DNA of 47,583 bases from Gudongella sp964575895 (GTDB lineage: Bacteria > Bacillota > Clostridia > Tissierellales > Tissierellaceae). Location of the stretch: contig CAZNTE010000020.1 in the NCBI GenBank assembly GCA_964575895.1, positions 1-47,583 of the forward strand. Reading direction: 5' to 3'. The position numbers were made by a program, and so were the translations under genes. This document shows positions 1-8,849 of the stretch, one piece after another. Below the pieces are notes generated by a model. That model ran no database searches, was not told the origin of the DNA, and saw only the letters and a program-made list of their open reading frames with translations. Positions within the stretch are counted from its first letter, which is position 1. Each line of letters starts with the position of its first letter.

Positions 1-50
1 GGCATAAAATCAAACGAGCTATCGCTCATCTATATGCAACTGCCTGTCGC

Positions 51-78
51 ACAAAAAAGACAGACTGTAAAGTCTGCC
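51..78 (-). terminator. Rho-independent terminator of the L25 gene
   Basis: On the minus strand a CAGACT/AGTCTG stem with a TTAC loop is followed directly by a T run. It lies just after the stop codon of the L25 gene. Confidence 0.8.
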
Positions 79-84
79 TATGTT

Positions 85-726
85 TTATTCTTCTGTTTCT
101 TCTCCAACAACAGGTACCTCTGCTGGATCTAGAACTTCTTCTGCCTCTTCATCTTTGTCTTCTTCAGACATAGTAGGCTCGTTTAGTGTACATATTATAG
201 ATTCTAAATCTGTAATAACATTAACATTTTCAACACTAACTATGTCAAGATCCTTAACATATAGTGGTGTATCATATGTCATTTTTGATACATCTATTGC
301 AATTTCTTCTGGAATATCTCCAGGTAAACACTCTATCTCTATACTATCTAACATCTGCATTAAAACAGATGGTTGAAGCTCAATAGAATCTTTGTGTAAC
401 AAGGTTAAAGGAACTGTAAGTTTTATCTTTTCTTTCATATCCAACTTTTGGAAGTCAATATGAATAACCTGTCCTTTAACAGGATCTCTTTGAACAGTTT
501 TAACTATAGCAGGTACAACTTCACCATTAAAATCCAATTCCATTAAAGATGATGTTCCAACTTTTCTAAACACTTTGATAAATTCCAATTGATCTACTGT
601 TAAATGTCTAGTTTCTTCTCCTCTACTATAGACTATTCCTGGTACCATGTTTTCTTTTCTAATTTTTTTTGCCATTCCCGTTCCGATATCTTCTCTTAAC
701 TGGGCTTGTAGTCTCTTATCATTCAT
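85..726 (-). CDS. rplY: 50S ribosomal protein L25/general stress protein Ctc
   Basis: This is a 213-residue protein of the bacterial L25/TL5/CTC family, which binds 5S rRNA in the large ribosomal subunit. The N-terminal L25 domain (about residues 5-92, with the GIVYSRGE segment and the QRDPVKGQVIHIDFQ segment) is followed by the TL5-type C-terminal beta domain (about 95-185). The tail is very acidic (rich in Glu and Asp), as is usual for the long form. The ATG start has an AGGAGG site about seven bases upstream. It is followed by its own terminator and seems separate from the HesB-like gene upstream, although about 70 bases lie between them and co-transcription is possible. Confidence 0.95.
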   Translation of the reverse strand: MNDKRLQAQLREDIGTGMAKKIRKENMVPGIVYSRGEETRHLTVDQLEFIKVFRKVGTSSLMELDFNGEVVPAIVKTVQRDPVKGQVIHIDFQKLDMKEKIKLTVPLTLLHKDSIELQPSVLMQMLDSIEIECLPGDIPEEIAIDVSKMTYDTPLYVKDLDIVSVENVNVITDLESIICTLNEPTMSEEDKDEEAEEVLDPAEVPVVGEETEE

Positions 727-797
727 ATAAGATACCTCCTGATTTCATATTTGTACAAGTTATACCTACCCTATATGAATAGTCCCTAAACTATTAT

Positions 798-1088
798 TTA
801 ATATCTAATACCTTTAACTGAAATACTCTTGGTTATAAGGTAGTTATTTAGTGTTATTTTTATCTCACCACTAGGTATACTTAAACCTTTTTGGACATAA
901 ATATCAACTTCATCAATATTATATACATCAAATCTACTGGAACTTCCAGGGTTTCCTATCTTAACGGATAGTTGATTTGTTGAACATCAGCCACTTTTCA
1001 CCTGAACCACTGAAATATTTAAACTTGGATCTTCAGGTGACTTCTTCTTTATAAACTCACTTGCATCATTGCTTAGAATTATTTCCAT
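798..1088 (-). CDS. HesB/IscA-like small selenoprotein (CC/Se-motif type), UGA at codon 34
   Basis: An open frame of 96 codons is interrupted only by TGA at 987-989 (codon 34). Reading through gives a small protein beginning MEIILSNDASEFIKKK, with an SGUCS motif at residues 32-36 and a beta-rich remainder. The layout matches the A-type Fe-S carrier (HesB/IscA) fold, in which the first conserved Cys sits in GGGCSG. The usual C-terminal CGC motif is absent, so an ordinary Fe-S scaffold role is doubtful. HesB-like proteins are a known prokaryotic selenoprotein family. A CTATC/GATAG hairpin (956-971) with loop CGTTAA lies about 15 bases after the UGA, a position typical of a bacterial SECIS. The start overlaps the stop of the YibE/F gene as TAATG, so translation is coupled. 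Its exact function is unknown. Confidence 0.8.
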
Positions 1089-2209
1089 TATGCCTTCTCC
1101 TCCCTACTTATGTCTTTTTTCTTCTCTTTTATTAAATAACTGGCGATAAATGCAGTTATTGGTATTGTAAGTATCAAGCCTATGCTTCCAGCCATACTTC
1201 TAACAACTTCTGTGGCAACCACATCAAGATTGAATACTTTAGATAGTTCTGTCTCATATGCCATAAACAGTAGTAGCATAGGTATGGATGAACCAGTATA
1301 AGCCAGTATCAATGTGTTGACCATGGTCCCCATTACATCTTTTCCAACATTCATTCCTGAACGGAATAACCTGGCTCTTGATAATTTGGGGTTGGCTTTG
1401 TGAATCTCATCGATACTTGATGCTATTGAAATTCCCACATCCATTGCCGCTCCTAGAGCTCCCATTATAATCCCGGCAAATAATAAGTGTCTGAAATTAA
1501 ACTCTATTCCCTGGGGAATATACATCAACATTGTTGCTTCTTCAGCACTCAAGCCTGAAAGATAAGCCTTATTTCCCACATAGAAGGCAATAAGTCCAGC
1601 AATAATAACTCCAATGGATGTTCCAGAAATTGCAGCAAAACTCTTATGATTAATTCCAGAAACAAGTACTATTGTCACTATGGTTACTAAAACTGCAGTG
1701 ACTACACTTACTAAGATTGGGTTTATTCCCCTTAACATTAGGGGTAGCATTACAAATAAGATAGCCGAAACAGTGATTCCAAGGGAAATCAAACTCTTTA
1801 TCCCTTTTATTCCTCCAATTGCGATTACAAACAACATAAAAGCTATCACAAGATAAATCAACTGATTAGTCCTATAATAATCAGCAATATAAACATTATA
1901 TTCACCATCAGGAAATTCTTCTATCATAAGTAGTACTTTCTGTCCCTTACTTACTATTATGTCATAGTATTGGTGATCGGATAATTCATTTTTAATCATC
2001 ACCTCTTCACCCTTATGCTTTCCTGAATCAATCCTTACTAAAACATCTTGAACCCTGAAATACTCATATTCAGAATCCCTAATTTCAGATGCCTCAAGAA
2101 CTGTACCTCTCTCAGTAAAATTCTCAAAATCAGCTTCAACATCCATCCCAAATGTAACAGATGGAAGCATTAGTATCAATATTAGTAAAATAAATAATGT
2201 CCTTTTCAT
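1088..2209 (-). CDS. YibE/F family membrane protein
   Basis: A 373-residue protein with a signal peptide (about residues 1-21), an extracellular beta-type domain (about 25-110) and then eight or so membrane helices (about 116-360). The pattern, with the GALGAAMDVGISIASS segment near residue 255, is that of the YibE/F family (DUF/COG5438), found widely in Firmicutes. The biochemical function of this family is not established; transport has been proposed. It has a GGGG-type ribosome site before ATG. It lies 20 bases after the unknown membrane protein gene, and its stop overlaps the start of the HesB-like selenoprotein gene, which suggests a three-gene operon. Confidence 0.88.
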   Translation of the reverse strand: MKRTLFILLILILMLPSVTFGMDVEADFENFTERGTVLEASEIRDSEYEYFRVQDVLVRIDSGKHKGEEVMIKNELSDHQYYDIIVSKGQKVLLMIEEFPDGEYNVYIADYYRTNQLIYLVIAFMLFVIAIGGIKGIKSLISLGITVSAILFVMLPLMLRGINPILVSVVTAVLVTIVTIVLVSGINHKSFAAISGTSIGVIIAGLIAFYVGNKAYLSGLSAEEATMLMYIPQGIEFNFRHLLFAGIIMGALGAAMDVGISIASSIDEIHKANPKLSRARLFRSGMNVGKDVMGTMVNTLILAYTGSSIPMLLLFMAYETELSKVFNLDVVATEVVRSMAGSIGLILTIPITAFIASYLIKEKKKDISREEKA

Positions 2210-2229
2210 GGTGACCCCTTTCAGAATAT

Positions 2230-2907
2230 CTAAAATCTACTTAATTCATTTATCTTTCTCAATTGACAGAATCCAATAAATACAATTCCAATAAAAAGCA
2301 TTCCCCTTAAGCCTACTATTAATATATTTCCAATGTAACTATCACCGAAAAACATAGTGGGTTCAACAAATATTGAAGATAAAATAAGAAGAAAACTTAA
2401 GACAAGAAATCTTTTATCATTATTCTTTAAGCTGTGTAAAAGTATAATTATTCCTACAAGAGCTGAAAAAATCATCAGTGGTACTGCCCTAATTATAGTA
2501 AATGCTATATTTTGATATTCTTGAAAAAATTGATTTTGTGGAAAAAGTGTAATTACTCCTCTGAAAATCAAAAGTGCCAATAAAAGTTTTTCAACGGGTG
2601 GTTTCTTACTTATGCAAAATCTTTCCTTATAAAGATCCAAAATCAAAGCATAGAATACTGTAATTATAAAGGCTTGTGCCAATCTTCCAAGTCCAAGAAA
2701 AGTGAGATTGTTTTCAATCCCTGTGGTCAACAAGCCGTACAATCTTGAAATCACTAAGATTCCATCCCCCAATAACAAGGTAATAGCCATTGCACCAAAA
2801 ACTATAAATGGTTTGTTTCCATTATGATTTCTATACAGGTAAATACACATATACAAGATTATAGTTAAATATAAGAAGAATCCCATTGGCTCAATAATCT
2901 TTTGCAA
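2230..2907 (-). CDS. Hypothetical polytopic membrane protein
   Basis: A protein of about 225 residues with roughly seven hydrophobic helices spread along its length and short charged loops. I recognise no family. The TTG at 2907 is chosen as start because GGGAG lies eight bases upstream; the GTG at 2916 overlaps that ribosome site. It leads an apparent operon with the YibE/F gene and the HesB-like selenoprotein gene, so it may work in the same membrane process, but the sequence does not say which. Confidence 0.7.
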   Translation of the reverse strand: MQKIIEPMGFFLYLTIILYMCIYLYRNHNGNKPFIVFGAMAITLLLGDGILVISRLYGLLTTGIENNLTFLGLGRLAQAFIITVFYALILDLYKERFCISKKPPVEKLLLALLIFRGVITLFPQNQFFQEYQNIAFTIIRAVPLMIFSALVGIIILLHSLKNNDKRFLVLSFLLILSSIFVEPTMFFGDSYIGNILIVGLRGMLFIGIVFIGFCQLRKINELSRF

Positions 2908-2995
2908 TATAACCACTCCCTTGTTTTCCTTACATTAAGTTTAATATTAATAGACTAAAATGTAAACACTTTCACTGATTTTTCACCTTATCCAA

Positions 2996-3024
2996 TTGAA
3001 AAAGGACTATTATTATGCTAATAT
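2996..3024 (+). promoter_or_regulatory. Sigma-A promoter for tRNA-Val
   Basis: TTGAAA (2996-3001) and TAATAT (3019-3024) are separated by exactly 17 bases. The tRNA begins 17 bases beyond the -10 box. Confidence 0.65.
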
Positions 3025-3040
3025 CATTACATAACCATTA

Positions 3041-3116
3041 GGGTGGTTAGTTCAGCTGGTAGAACGCTACGTTGACATCGTAGAGGTCGTTGGTTCGAGT
3101 CCAATATCACCCACCA
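3041..3116 (+). tRNA. tRNA-Val (anticodon GAC)
   Basis: A 76-nt cloverleaf including an encoded CCA. The acceptor arms GGGTGGT and ATCACCC pair over seven positions with one G-T. The D arm holds GTTCAGCTGGTAGAAC, the anticodon stem is CTACG/CGTAG around loop TTGACAT (anticodon GAC), and the T loop is GGTTCGAGTCC. It is a single tRNA gene, convergent with the end of the ATPase operon. Confidence 0.96.
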
Positions 3117-3123
3117 TTAATTA

Positions 3124-3150
3124 ATCCCACTTCAAAATTCGAAGTGGGAT
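3124..3150. terminator. Inverted repeat between tRNA-Val and the ATPase operon
   Basis: Ten-base arms ATCCCACTTC and GAAGTGGGAT with a seven-base loop lie between the convergent tRNA-Val and V-ATPase subunit D genes. T runs on both sides are weak, so it may serve as a bidirectional terminator or a 3' processing/stability hairpin. Confidence 0.65.
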
Positions 3151-3154
3151 CTCT

Positions 3155-3796
3155 TTATGCTTCCTTATTAATAATATCCTTAACTTTCATAAGTCTTGTA
3201 ATTGTACTTCTCTCATTTTCATCTAGTTTCATACGAATGAATCTTATGGTTTCCTGTAACTCAGGAATCGTCCTATACTCAAGAGCATTTACTCGACGTC
3301 TTGTCTTTTCTATCTCATCTGCCATTAGCTGACAAGCTTTTTCTACCTCTGCCAATTCCAGAAGCTTGGGCATTATGCTGTATAATTTACTTATGGCATC
3401 GTCCAATTCTGAAGAAGTTTGAGCAAATCCATAAGGATAAATGCTTCCTTCATCCCCTTCAAGCTTTCTCTGAAAGCTCATTACAGGTACATGAACACTC
3501 ATTACATTCTTCTTTTTAATATCTACACTGATACTTTCCTTGGGAAAGGCCACTGCAGCTTCCAGCATCTCAGGTGACATTACAGCACTTGCCAAAAGAA
3601 ACTCATTAAAGGCTCCTTTTAACTCTTTTTCAACTTCCATTCTTAGCTTTTTATTATTTCGTATAAGTTCGATAAACCTTCTCATCAATTCATCTTGCTT
3701 ATCTTTTAGAAGTTTGTGTCCTCTAGTAGCAGTTTTAAGTCGAGCTTTTAGTCTGGTAAGCTCCATACGAGTAGGGTTAACATTTAAAATTGCCAT
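3155..3796 (-). CDS. atpD: V-type ATP synthase subunit D
   Basis: A 213-residue protein of the V/A-ATPase D family, the central rotor shaft that turns inside the A3B3 ring. The start MAILNVNPTRMELTRLKARL is diagnostic. Long N- and C-terminal helices predicted to form a coiled coil flank a shorter middle region. It is the last gene of the operon; its ATG begins directly after the stop of subunit B, with a GGGG-type ribosome site inside the B gene. Confidence 0.95.
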   Translation of the reverse strand: MAILNVNPTRMELTRLKARLKTATRGHKLLKDKQDELMRRFIELIRNNKKLRMEVEKELKGAFNEFLLASAVMSPEMLEAAVAFPKESISVDIKKKNVMSVHVPVMSFQRKLEGDEGSIYPYGFAQTSSELDDAISKLYSIMPKLLELAEVEKACQLMADEIEKTRRRVNALEYRTIPELQETIRFIRMKLDENERSTITRLMKVKDIINKEA

Positions 3797-5185
3797 CTAC
3801 TCAACCCCTTTTTCTTCCAGTGGAAGGTATTTATCAAGGTATTCTTGACGAATTCTCTTAAGCTCCCCTCTTGGAATTATCTTTAATAGCTCCCAGCCTA
3901 ATTCTAATGTATCATTAATGCTCCTGTTATTATCATAACCCTGATTTACATACTGATTATCAAATGCCTCAGCAAATTTTGCAAATGCCTTATCAGCATC
4001 TGATAAAGCTGACTCTCCAAGAATGGTTGCCAGTTCTCTAGCTTCAATACCTGATGTATAGGCTGCATAGATCTGGTTCATAGTATCGGCATGGTCTTCT
4101 CTTGTCTTCTTATCTCCTATACCCTTATCCTTAAGTCTTGATAGGGATGGAACAACGTTTATAGGAGGTTCAATACCTCTTTTGTATAATTGTCTTGAAA
4201 GAATGATTTGCCCTTCAGTAATATATCCTGTTAAGTCAGGAATTGGGTGAGTAATATCATCCTCTGGCATGGTAAGAATTGGTATCTGAGTAATAGATCC
4301 CTTTCTACCCCTAATTCTTCCAGCTCTTTCATATATGGTTGAAAGGTCAGTATATAAGTATCCTGGATAACCCCTTCTACCTGGCACTTCCTTTCTAGCA
4401 GCAGATGTCTCTCTAAGGGCTTCTGCATAGTTTGTCATATCTGTAAGGATTACAAGTACGTGCATGTCCTTCTCATAAGCCAGATACTCAGCACAAGTCA
4501 GTGCCATCCTTGGTGTTGCAATTCTCTCAATGGCTGGGTCATTTGCCAGGTTAACAAAAAGTACTGCTCTATCAATTGCCCCAGTTTTTGTAAAGTCTTC
4601 AATGAAGAATTGAGCTTCTTCAAATGTAATACCCATAGCAGCAAATACTACGGCGAACTTCTCCCCTGAACCAAGAACTCTTGCTTGTCTTGCAATCTGA
4701 GCAGCTACTTCTCCATGTGGCAAACCTGATCCTGAGAAGATTGGTAGTTTTTGTCCTCTTACTAGGGTATTAAGACCGTCTATACATGATATTCCCGTTT
4801 GGATAAATTCTTCTGGATAATCTCTTGATACTGGATTTATTGGTACACCATTAATATCTACTTTCTTTTCTGGAATAATCTTTGGGCCATCATCCTTAGG
4901 TCTTCCAAGGCCATCAAATATTCGACCAATCATGTCTTCGCTTACACCTAATTCAAGAGGCTTTCCTAGAAATTTAACCCTTGTTGTCTTTAAGTTAATT
5001 CCAGAGGATCCTTCAAATAGCTGAACCATAGCCTTATCGCCATTAACTTCAAGAACTCTACCTCTTCGCTTTTCACCAGTTCCAAGCTCGATATCAACAA
5101 GTTCTTCATACTTGACGCCTTCCACTCCATCTACAACCATTAACGGTCCAACAACTTCTCTAACTGTATTGTATTCTTTACGCAT
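3797..5185 (-). CDS. atpB: V-type ATP synthase subunit B
   Basis: A 462-residue non-catalytic B subunit that forms the hexameric head with subunit A. The start (EYNTVREVVGPLMVVDGVEG) and the SGSGLPHGEVAAQIARQARV segment near residue 150 are family hallmarks; as expected for B, that segment replaces a functional Walker A loop. The length is normal. The reading frame overlaps the end of subunit A by eight bases, with an AAGGAGGGATCC ribosome site inside the A gene, which implies translational coupling. Confidence 0.97.
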   Translation of the reverse strand: MRKEYNTVREVVGPLMVVDGVEGVKYEELVDIELGTGEKRRGRVLEVNGDKAMVQLFEGSSGINLKTTRVKFLGKPLELGVSEDMIGRIFDGLGRPKDDGPKIIPEKKVDINGVPINPVSRDYPEEFIQTGISCIDGLNTLVRGQKLPIFSGSGLPHGEVAAQIARQARVLGSGEKFAVVFAAMGITFEEAQFFIEDFTKTGAIDRAVLFVNLANDPAIERIATPRMALTCAEYLAYEKDMHVLVILTDMTNYAEALRETSAARKEVPGRRGYPGYLYTDLSTIYERAGRIRGRKGSITQIPILTMPEDDITHPIPDLTGYITEGQIILSRQLYKRGIEPPINVVPSLSRLKDKGIGDKKTREDHADTMNQIYAAYTSGIEARELATILGESALSDADKAFAKFAEAFDNQYVNQGYDNNRSINDTLELGWELLKIIPRGELKRIRQEYLDKYLPLEEKGVE

Positions 5186-6941
5186 CTAGGATCCCTCCTT
5201 CCTGAATTAGTTTTTCTATTGATTCATTTAATTCTTTAATAATCTCATCTATTTTGTCTAATTCTGCTTCATCAATATACTTAGATCTTGCAATTTTTTC
5301 TCTAACTGGCATCTTCTCTATGTCTTTAAGATAAACACCATTTTCCAATGCTTTCATCCCCAGGTCATAAAACTCTAGAACAAGTTTAAGCATCTTATTT
5401 TGCTTTTCATGAGAGCAGAATGTATCTATCTCATGGAAGGCATTTTGCTGAAGGTAGTCTTCTCTGATTGACTTTGTAGCTTCAAGCTTAAGTTGATCTT
5501 CATAGGATAGAGAATCTCTACCAACTAGTCTTACTATCTCCTGTAAGGAAGCCTCTTCTTGTAGAAGACTCATTGCCTTTGCTCTATTCTTAGCAAAATC
5601 CTTGTCGATGTTTGCTGCCATCCATTGATCCATCTTTGTTTGATAAAGAGTATATGAGTTTAACCAGTTGATAGCTGGGAAGTGTCTCTTATAGGATAGG
5701 GCATGATCAAGACCCCAGAATACCTTAACGATTCTAAGTGTAGCCTGTGAAACAGGTTCTGATATATCTCCACCAGGAGGGGACACTGCACCTATAACGG
5801 TGATTGCACCTTCTCTGTTGTCACTGCCCTTACAAATTACTTTACCAGCTCTCTCGTAGAACTCAGCAGCTCTAGAAGCTAGATATGCAGGGTATCCTTC
5901 ATCACCAGGCATTTCCTCTAGACGACCAGACATTTCTCTAAGGGCTTCCGCCCATCTTGATGTTGAGTCAGCCATTATGGCAACTGAATAACCCATATCT
6001 CTAAAATACTCAGCTAGAGTGATTCCGGTATAAATGGAAGCCTCCCTTGCTGCTACTGGCATGTTGGATGTATTTGCAATAAGAACTGTTCTTTTCATTA
6101 AAGACTCTCCAGTTGCAGGGTCTATGATTTCAGGGAACTCCATAAGAACATCTGTCATCTCATTCCCACGTTCTCCACAACCAACATAAACTACTATTTC
6201 AGTGTCAGCCCATTTTGCCAGCTGATGCTGAACAACTGTCTTTCCCGAACCAAATGGTCCTGGAATAGCTGCCGTTCCGCCTTTTGCAACTGGGAAGAAG
6301 GTATCAATTACCCTTTGACCTGTCAATAGAGGAACATCTGGGTTTAACTTCTTCTTATAAGGTCTACCCTTACGAACTGGCCATTTTTGCATCATCTGAA
6401 GCTTTTTCTCTCCATCTAATACACAAATATCTTCTACTACTGTAAATTCCCCTTCTTCAATACCAGTAACTGTACCCTTGACTCCAATTGGTACCAGTAC
6501 TCTGTGAAGTATTAAAGGTGTTTCTTGAACTGTACCTATTACATCTCCCTCATCTACAAAATCTCCAACTTTAACGCTAGGTTTGAAATCCCATTTCTTT
6601 TCCCTATTAAGGTTGTAAACTTTTGTACCTCTGGTCATAAAGTCACCAGATTTAGCTCTAAACTCTTCAAGAGGTCTTTGGATTCCATCGAACATGGCTT
6701 CCAATAATCCAGGACCAAGTTCTACAGAAAGCGGTTCTCCTGTAGTATATACTGGGTCCCCAGGCCCTATTCCAGTTGTCTCTTCATAAACCTGGATAGA
6801 TGCTCTATCCCCTCTCATCTCTATAATTTCACCAACTAGTCTATTGTCAGAAACTTGAACAACATCATATACATTAGCTTCATCCATTCCCTCTGCAACT
6901 ACCAGGGGTCCGGATACTTTAATTATTTTTCCTACTTTCAA
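5178..6941 (-). CDS. atpA: V-type ATP synthase catalytic subunit A
   Basis: A 587-residue catalytic subunit. The order is an N-terminal barrel (1-75), the A-type non-homologous insert (about 110-190, which separates A from B subunits), the nucleotide-binding domain with Walker A GPFGSGKT at 228-235, and the helical C-terminal domain. It hydrolyses or makes ATP at the A/B interface. The start is TTG preceded by GAGAGG. It lies between subunits F and B, the usual order in bacterial V-type operons. Confidence 0.97.
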   Translation of the reverse strand: MKVGKIIKVSGPLVVAEGMDEANVYDVVQVSDNRLVGEIIEMRGDRASIQVYEETTGIGPGDPVYTTGEPLSVELGPGLLEAMFDGIQRPLEEFRAKSGDFMTRGTKVYNLNREKKWDFKPSVKVGDFVDEGDVIGTVQETPLILHRVLVPIGVKGTVTGIEEGEFTVVEDICVLDGEKKLQMMQKWPVRKGRPYKKKLNPDVPLLTGQRVIDTFFPVAKGGTAAIPGPFGSGKTVVQHQLAKWADTEIVVYVGCGERGNEMTDVLMEFPEIIDPATGESLMKRTVLIANTSNMPVAAREASIYTGITLAEYFRDMGYSVAIMADSTSRWAEALREMSGRLEEMPGDEGYPAYLASRAAEFYERAGKVICKGSDNREGAITVIGAVSPPGGDISEPVSQATLRIVKVFWGLDHALSYKRHFPAINWLNSYTLYQTKMDQWMAANIDKDFAKNRAKAMSLLQEEASLQEIVRLVGRDSLSYEDQLKLEATKSIREDYLQQNAFHEIDTFCSHEKQNKMLKLVLEFYDLGMKALENGVYLKDIEKMPVREKIARSKYIDEAELDKIDEIIKELNESIEKLIQEGGILDA

Positions 6942-6957
6942 GATAAGCCCTCTCTTT

Positions 6958-7266
6958 CTATAAAATATTTGATCCTACGGCTTTTTCAACATTTTCATTT
7001 ATTCGTCTCATCCCAATATCAAGAGTCCCTTGATTGCTTGGAATAAGAATAACCGCAGGTATTATCTCTTTGTCATATCTTTCAACAGTATCTGGTATGA
7101 GACTTGCGATTTGTTCAGTGATAAAAATTACACCATAGTTATCTCTGGCCATAGTATCTACCATTTTCCTAGCCTCATCACCTTCAGAGACTGTAAAGAC
7201 ATGGACTCCAAGGGCCTTAAAAGCCAAAACTGAATCCTTATCTCCTATAACTCCAACTTTAAACAT
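6958..7266 (-). CDS. atpF: V-type ATP synthase subunit F
   Basis: A small rotor-shaft protein of about 102 residues. The MFKVGVIGDKDSVLAFKALG start is typical of the family (GxxGDxDSVxGFxxxG). It binds subunit D in the central stalk. I chose the ATG at 7266 over the in-frame GTG at 7275 because homologues begin with this motif and a GTGATC sequence complementary to the 16S rRNA tail precedes it. It overlaps the end of subunit C by eight bases. Confidence 0.93.
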   Translation of the reverse strand: MFKVGVIGDKDSVLAFKALGVHVFTVSEGDEARKMVDTMARDNYGVIFITEQIASLIPDTVERYDKEIIPAVILIPSNQGTLDIGMRRINENVEKAVGSNIL

Positions 7267-8260
7267 ATAGATCACGCAACCTTTCTCTTATAGCTTCAGG
7301 CGGAATATTATTCATTTTAGAAACCATAATTATTCTTAAGGTCTTAATTTCCATTTCCTTTGCCACTAAATATGAGAAGATTGGTTCTGGTCCAAATGTT
7401 ATAGATTTAGAGCTTTTATTTAGATTGATCAAATAATTATCCATGTGTTTTTCTAATACTGATAATCTACCTGTCTCCTGATAATCATCTAATCCTGCTA
7501 AAAGTTCTCTGCTGATTCTAGCATTTCTAAATCGATTCATCATTACGTCTATGGATTCATTTAATGTTAACAAAATTACATCTTTTTCAATATTTCCATT
7601 GTATAGGATGACTTCTTCAAAGAACTTCAAATCCTTACCTTGTTTTTTAAGTCTTACTGCTGTTGAAACATTAAGGAAGTCTATCATATCCTTAACATAC
7701 TGGGTAAAAAGATCTACTTTCAATTCATCTGTTATTTCAAATAAGTGTTTAAAGTAGAATATATCCAGTAGGATATCAATTCTCTGAGGATCATTTTTAT
7801 CTTCAAAATCCTTTTCCACTTGTTCTATTGCTTCTCTAATTCTAGGGTCCATGTCTCTAAATGTACGTGAAGTATAATATGCTTTTAGTTTTGAAAAATC
7901 CATTGTCCCCAAACTGATATTGAGATTTGATAAATCTTCAGACATTAGTTTTTCCTTAAGCATAACTTTTATATTATGATAATCATATCTTAATGCTAAA
8001 ATATCAACTACCCTAGGATCTGCAGAAAGTTCTCTCATCATCTTATATACTCTCTTTAACTCATAAAGCAGTATTCCCTCATAGTCGTTTTCTTTTTCAA
8101 CTGCCCCAATAGCAGCTGAATACTCTGTATCTCCAAGGACTCTTAATACCTCTTCCAGATCCTTTGCATCTACTAACTTCTCAATAGCAGGTCTATTAAG
8201 GAGCTTGTTCTCAAGGACTCTGGTTCTGGTAACCCCTTGGGTAAAGGCCATTCTATCCAT
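7259..8260 (-). CDS. atpC: V-type ATP synthase subunit C
   Basis: A 333-residue, almost wholly helical protein of the V/A-ATPase C (d-type) family. It caps the c-ring and couples the central shaft to it. The start MDRMAFTQGVTRTRVLENKLL fits homologues. The frame is open upstream, to a GTG at 8302 inside the E gene, but AGGAGTGA lies just upstream of the ATG at 8260, which I use. It follows subunit E after ten bases. Confidence 0.92.
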   Translation of the reverse strand: MDRMAFTQGVTRTRVLENKLLNRPAIEKLVDAKDLEEVLRVLGDTEYSAAIGAVEKENDYEGILLYELKRVYKMMRELSADPRVVDILALRYDYHNIKVMLKEKLMSEDLSNLNISLGTMDFSKLKAYYTSRTFRDMDPRIREAIEQVEKDFEDKNDPQRIDILLDIFYFKHLFEITDELKVDLFTQYVKDMIDFLNVSTAVRLKKQGKDLKFFEEVILYNGNIEKDVILLTLNESIDVMMNRFRNARISRELLAGLDDYQETGRLSVLEKHMDNYLINLNKSSKSITFGPEPIFSYLVAKEMEIKTLRIIMVSKMNNIPPEAIRERLRDLYV

Positions 8261-8270
8261 GAAATCACTC

Positions 8271-8828
8271 CTATTCCTGGAAGAGATTTTTAGCAATTTC
8301 ACCTTCCAACTCTTCTCTTATTTCATCCACTAGGGAATCAAATGTATAGTTGTATATAACATCTTCATCTCTTATAATAAATCCTGATTCCAAATCATCA
8401 TCTTCAGATACTTCCATATCCTTAAGGACTGACTCAATCTTTTCTTTATAGCCTCTTGGAACCAAAAGGCTACCCTTTCCCTTCATTTGGGTTTTATCCA
8501 TGGTACTCTTTAAGAAAGAAATATAGTCCTGGTCATCTAAGCCATTTAATGACTCCTTAGCCATTAAAAATACCTTGTCCATAACCTTTTGTTTTGCCTT
8601 AAGTTTTTCATCCCTTACTTTAAGCTCAGCACTGGATACGACTCTATCTTTCATCATTTCTGATTCGGTGGTTGCTTTTTCGATTATTTTTTCTTTTCTA
8701 TCATGTGCTTCCTTTATCTTGTTGTTAATGACTACCTCACTTTTTTTATGAGCATTCTCTTTGACAGCTTCAGCTTGTGCTCCTGCATCATCGAGAATCT
8801 TCTTTGTAAGGTTCTCTAATTTTGACAT
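8271..8828 (-). CDS. atpE: V-type ATP synthase subunit E
   Basis: A 185-residue peripheral-stalk subunit. The first 110 residues are a charged, Lys/Glu-rich helix with the look of a long coiled coil, followed by a small globular C-terminal domain (about 115-185) that contacts the A/B head. Its length and composition match the vacuolar/archaeal E family. It works with subunit H (first gene of the operon) to form the stator stalks. Confidence 0.9.
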   Translation of the reverse strand: MSKLENLTKKILDDAGAQAEAVKENAHKKSEVVINNKIKEAHDRKEKIIEKATTESEMMKDRVVSSAELKVRDEKLKAKQKVMDKVFLMAKESLNGLDDQDYISFLKSTMDKTQMKGKGSLLVPRGYKEKIESVLKDMEVSEDDDLESGFIIRDEDVIYNYTFDSLVDEIREELEGEIAKNLFQE

Positions 8829-8849
8829 AGCTTCACATCCTTAATTTTT

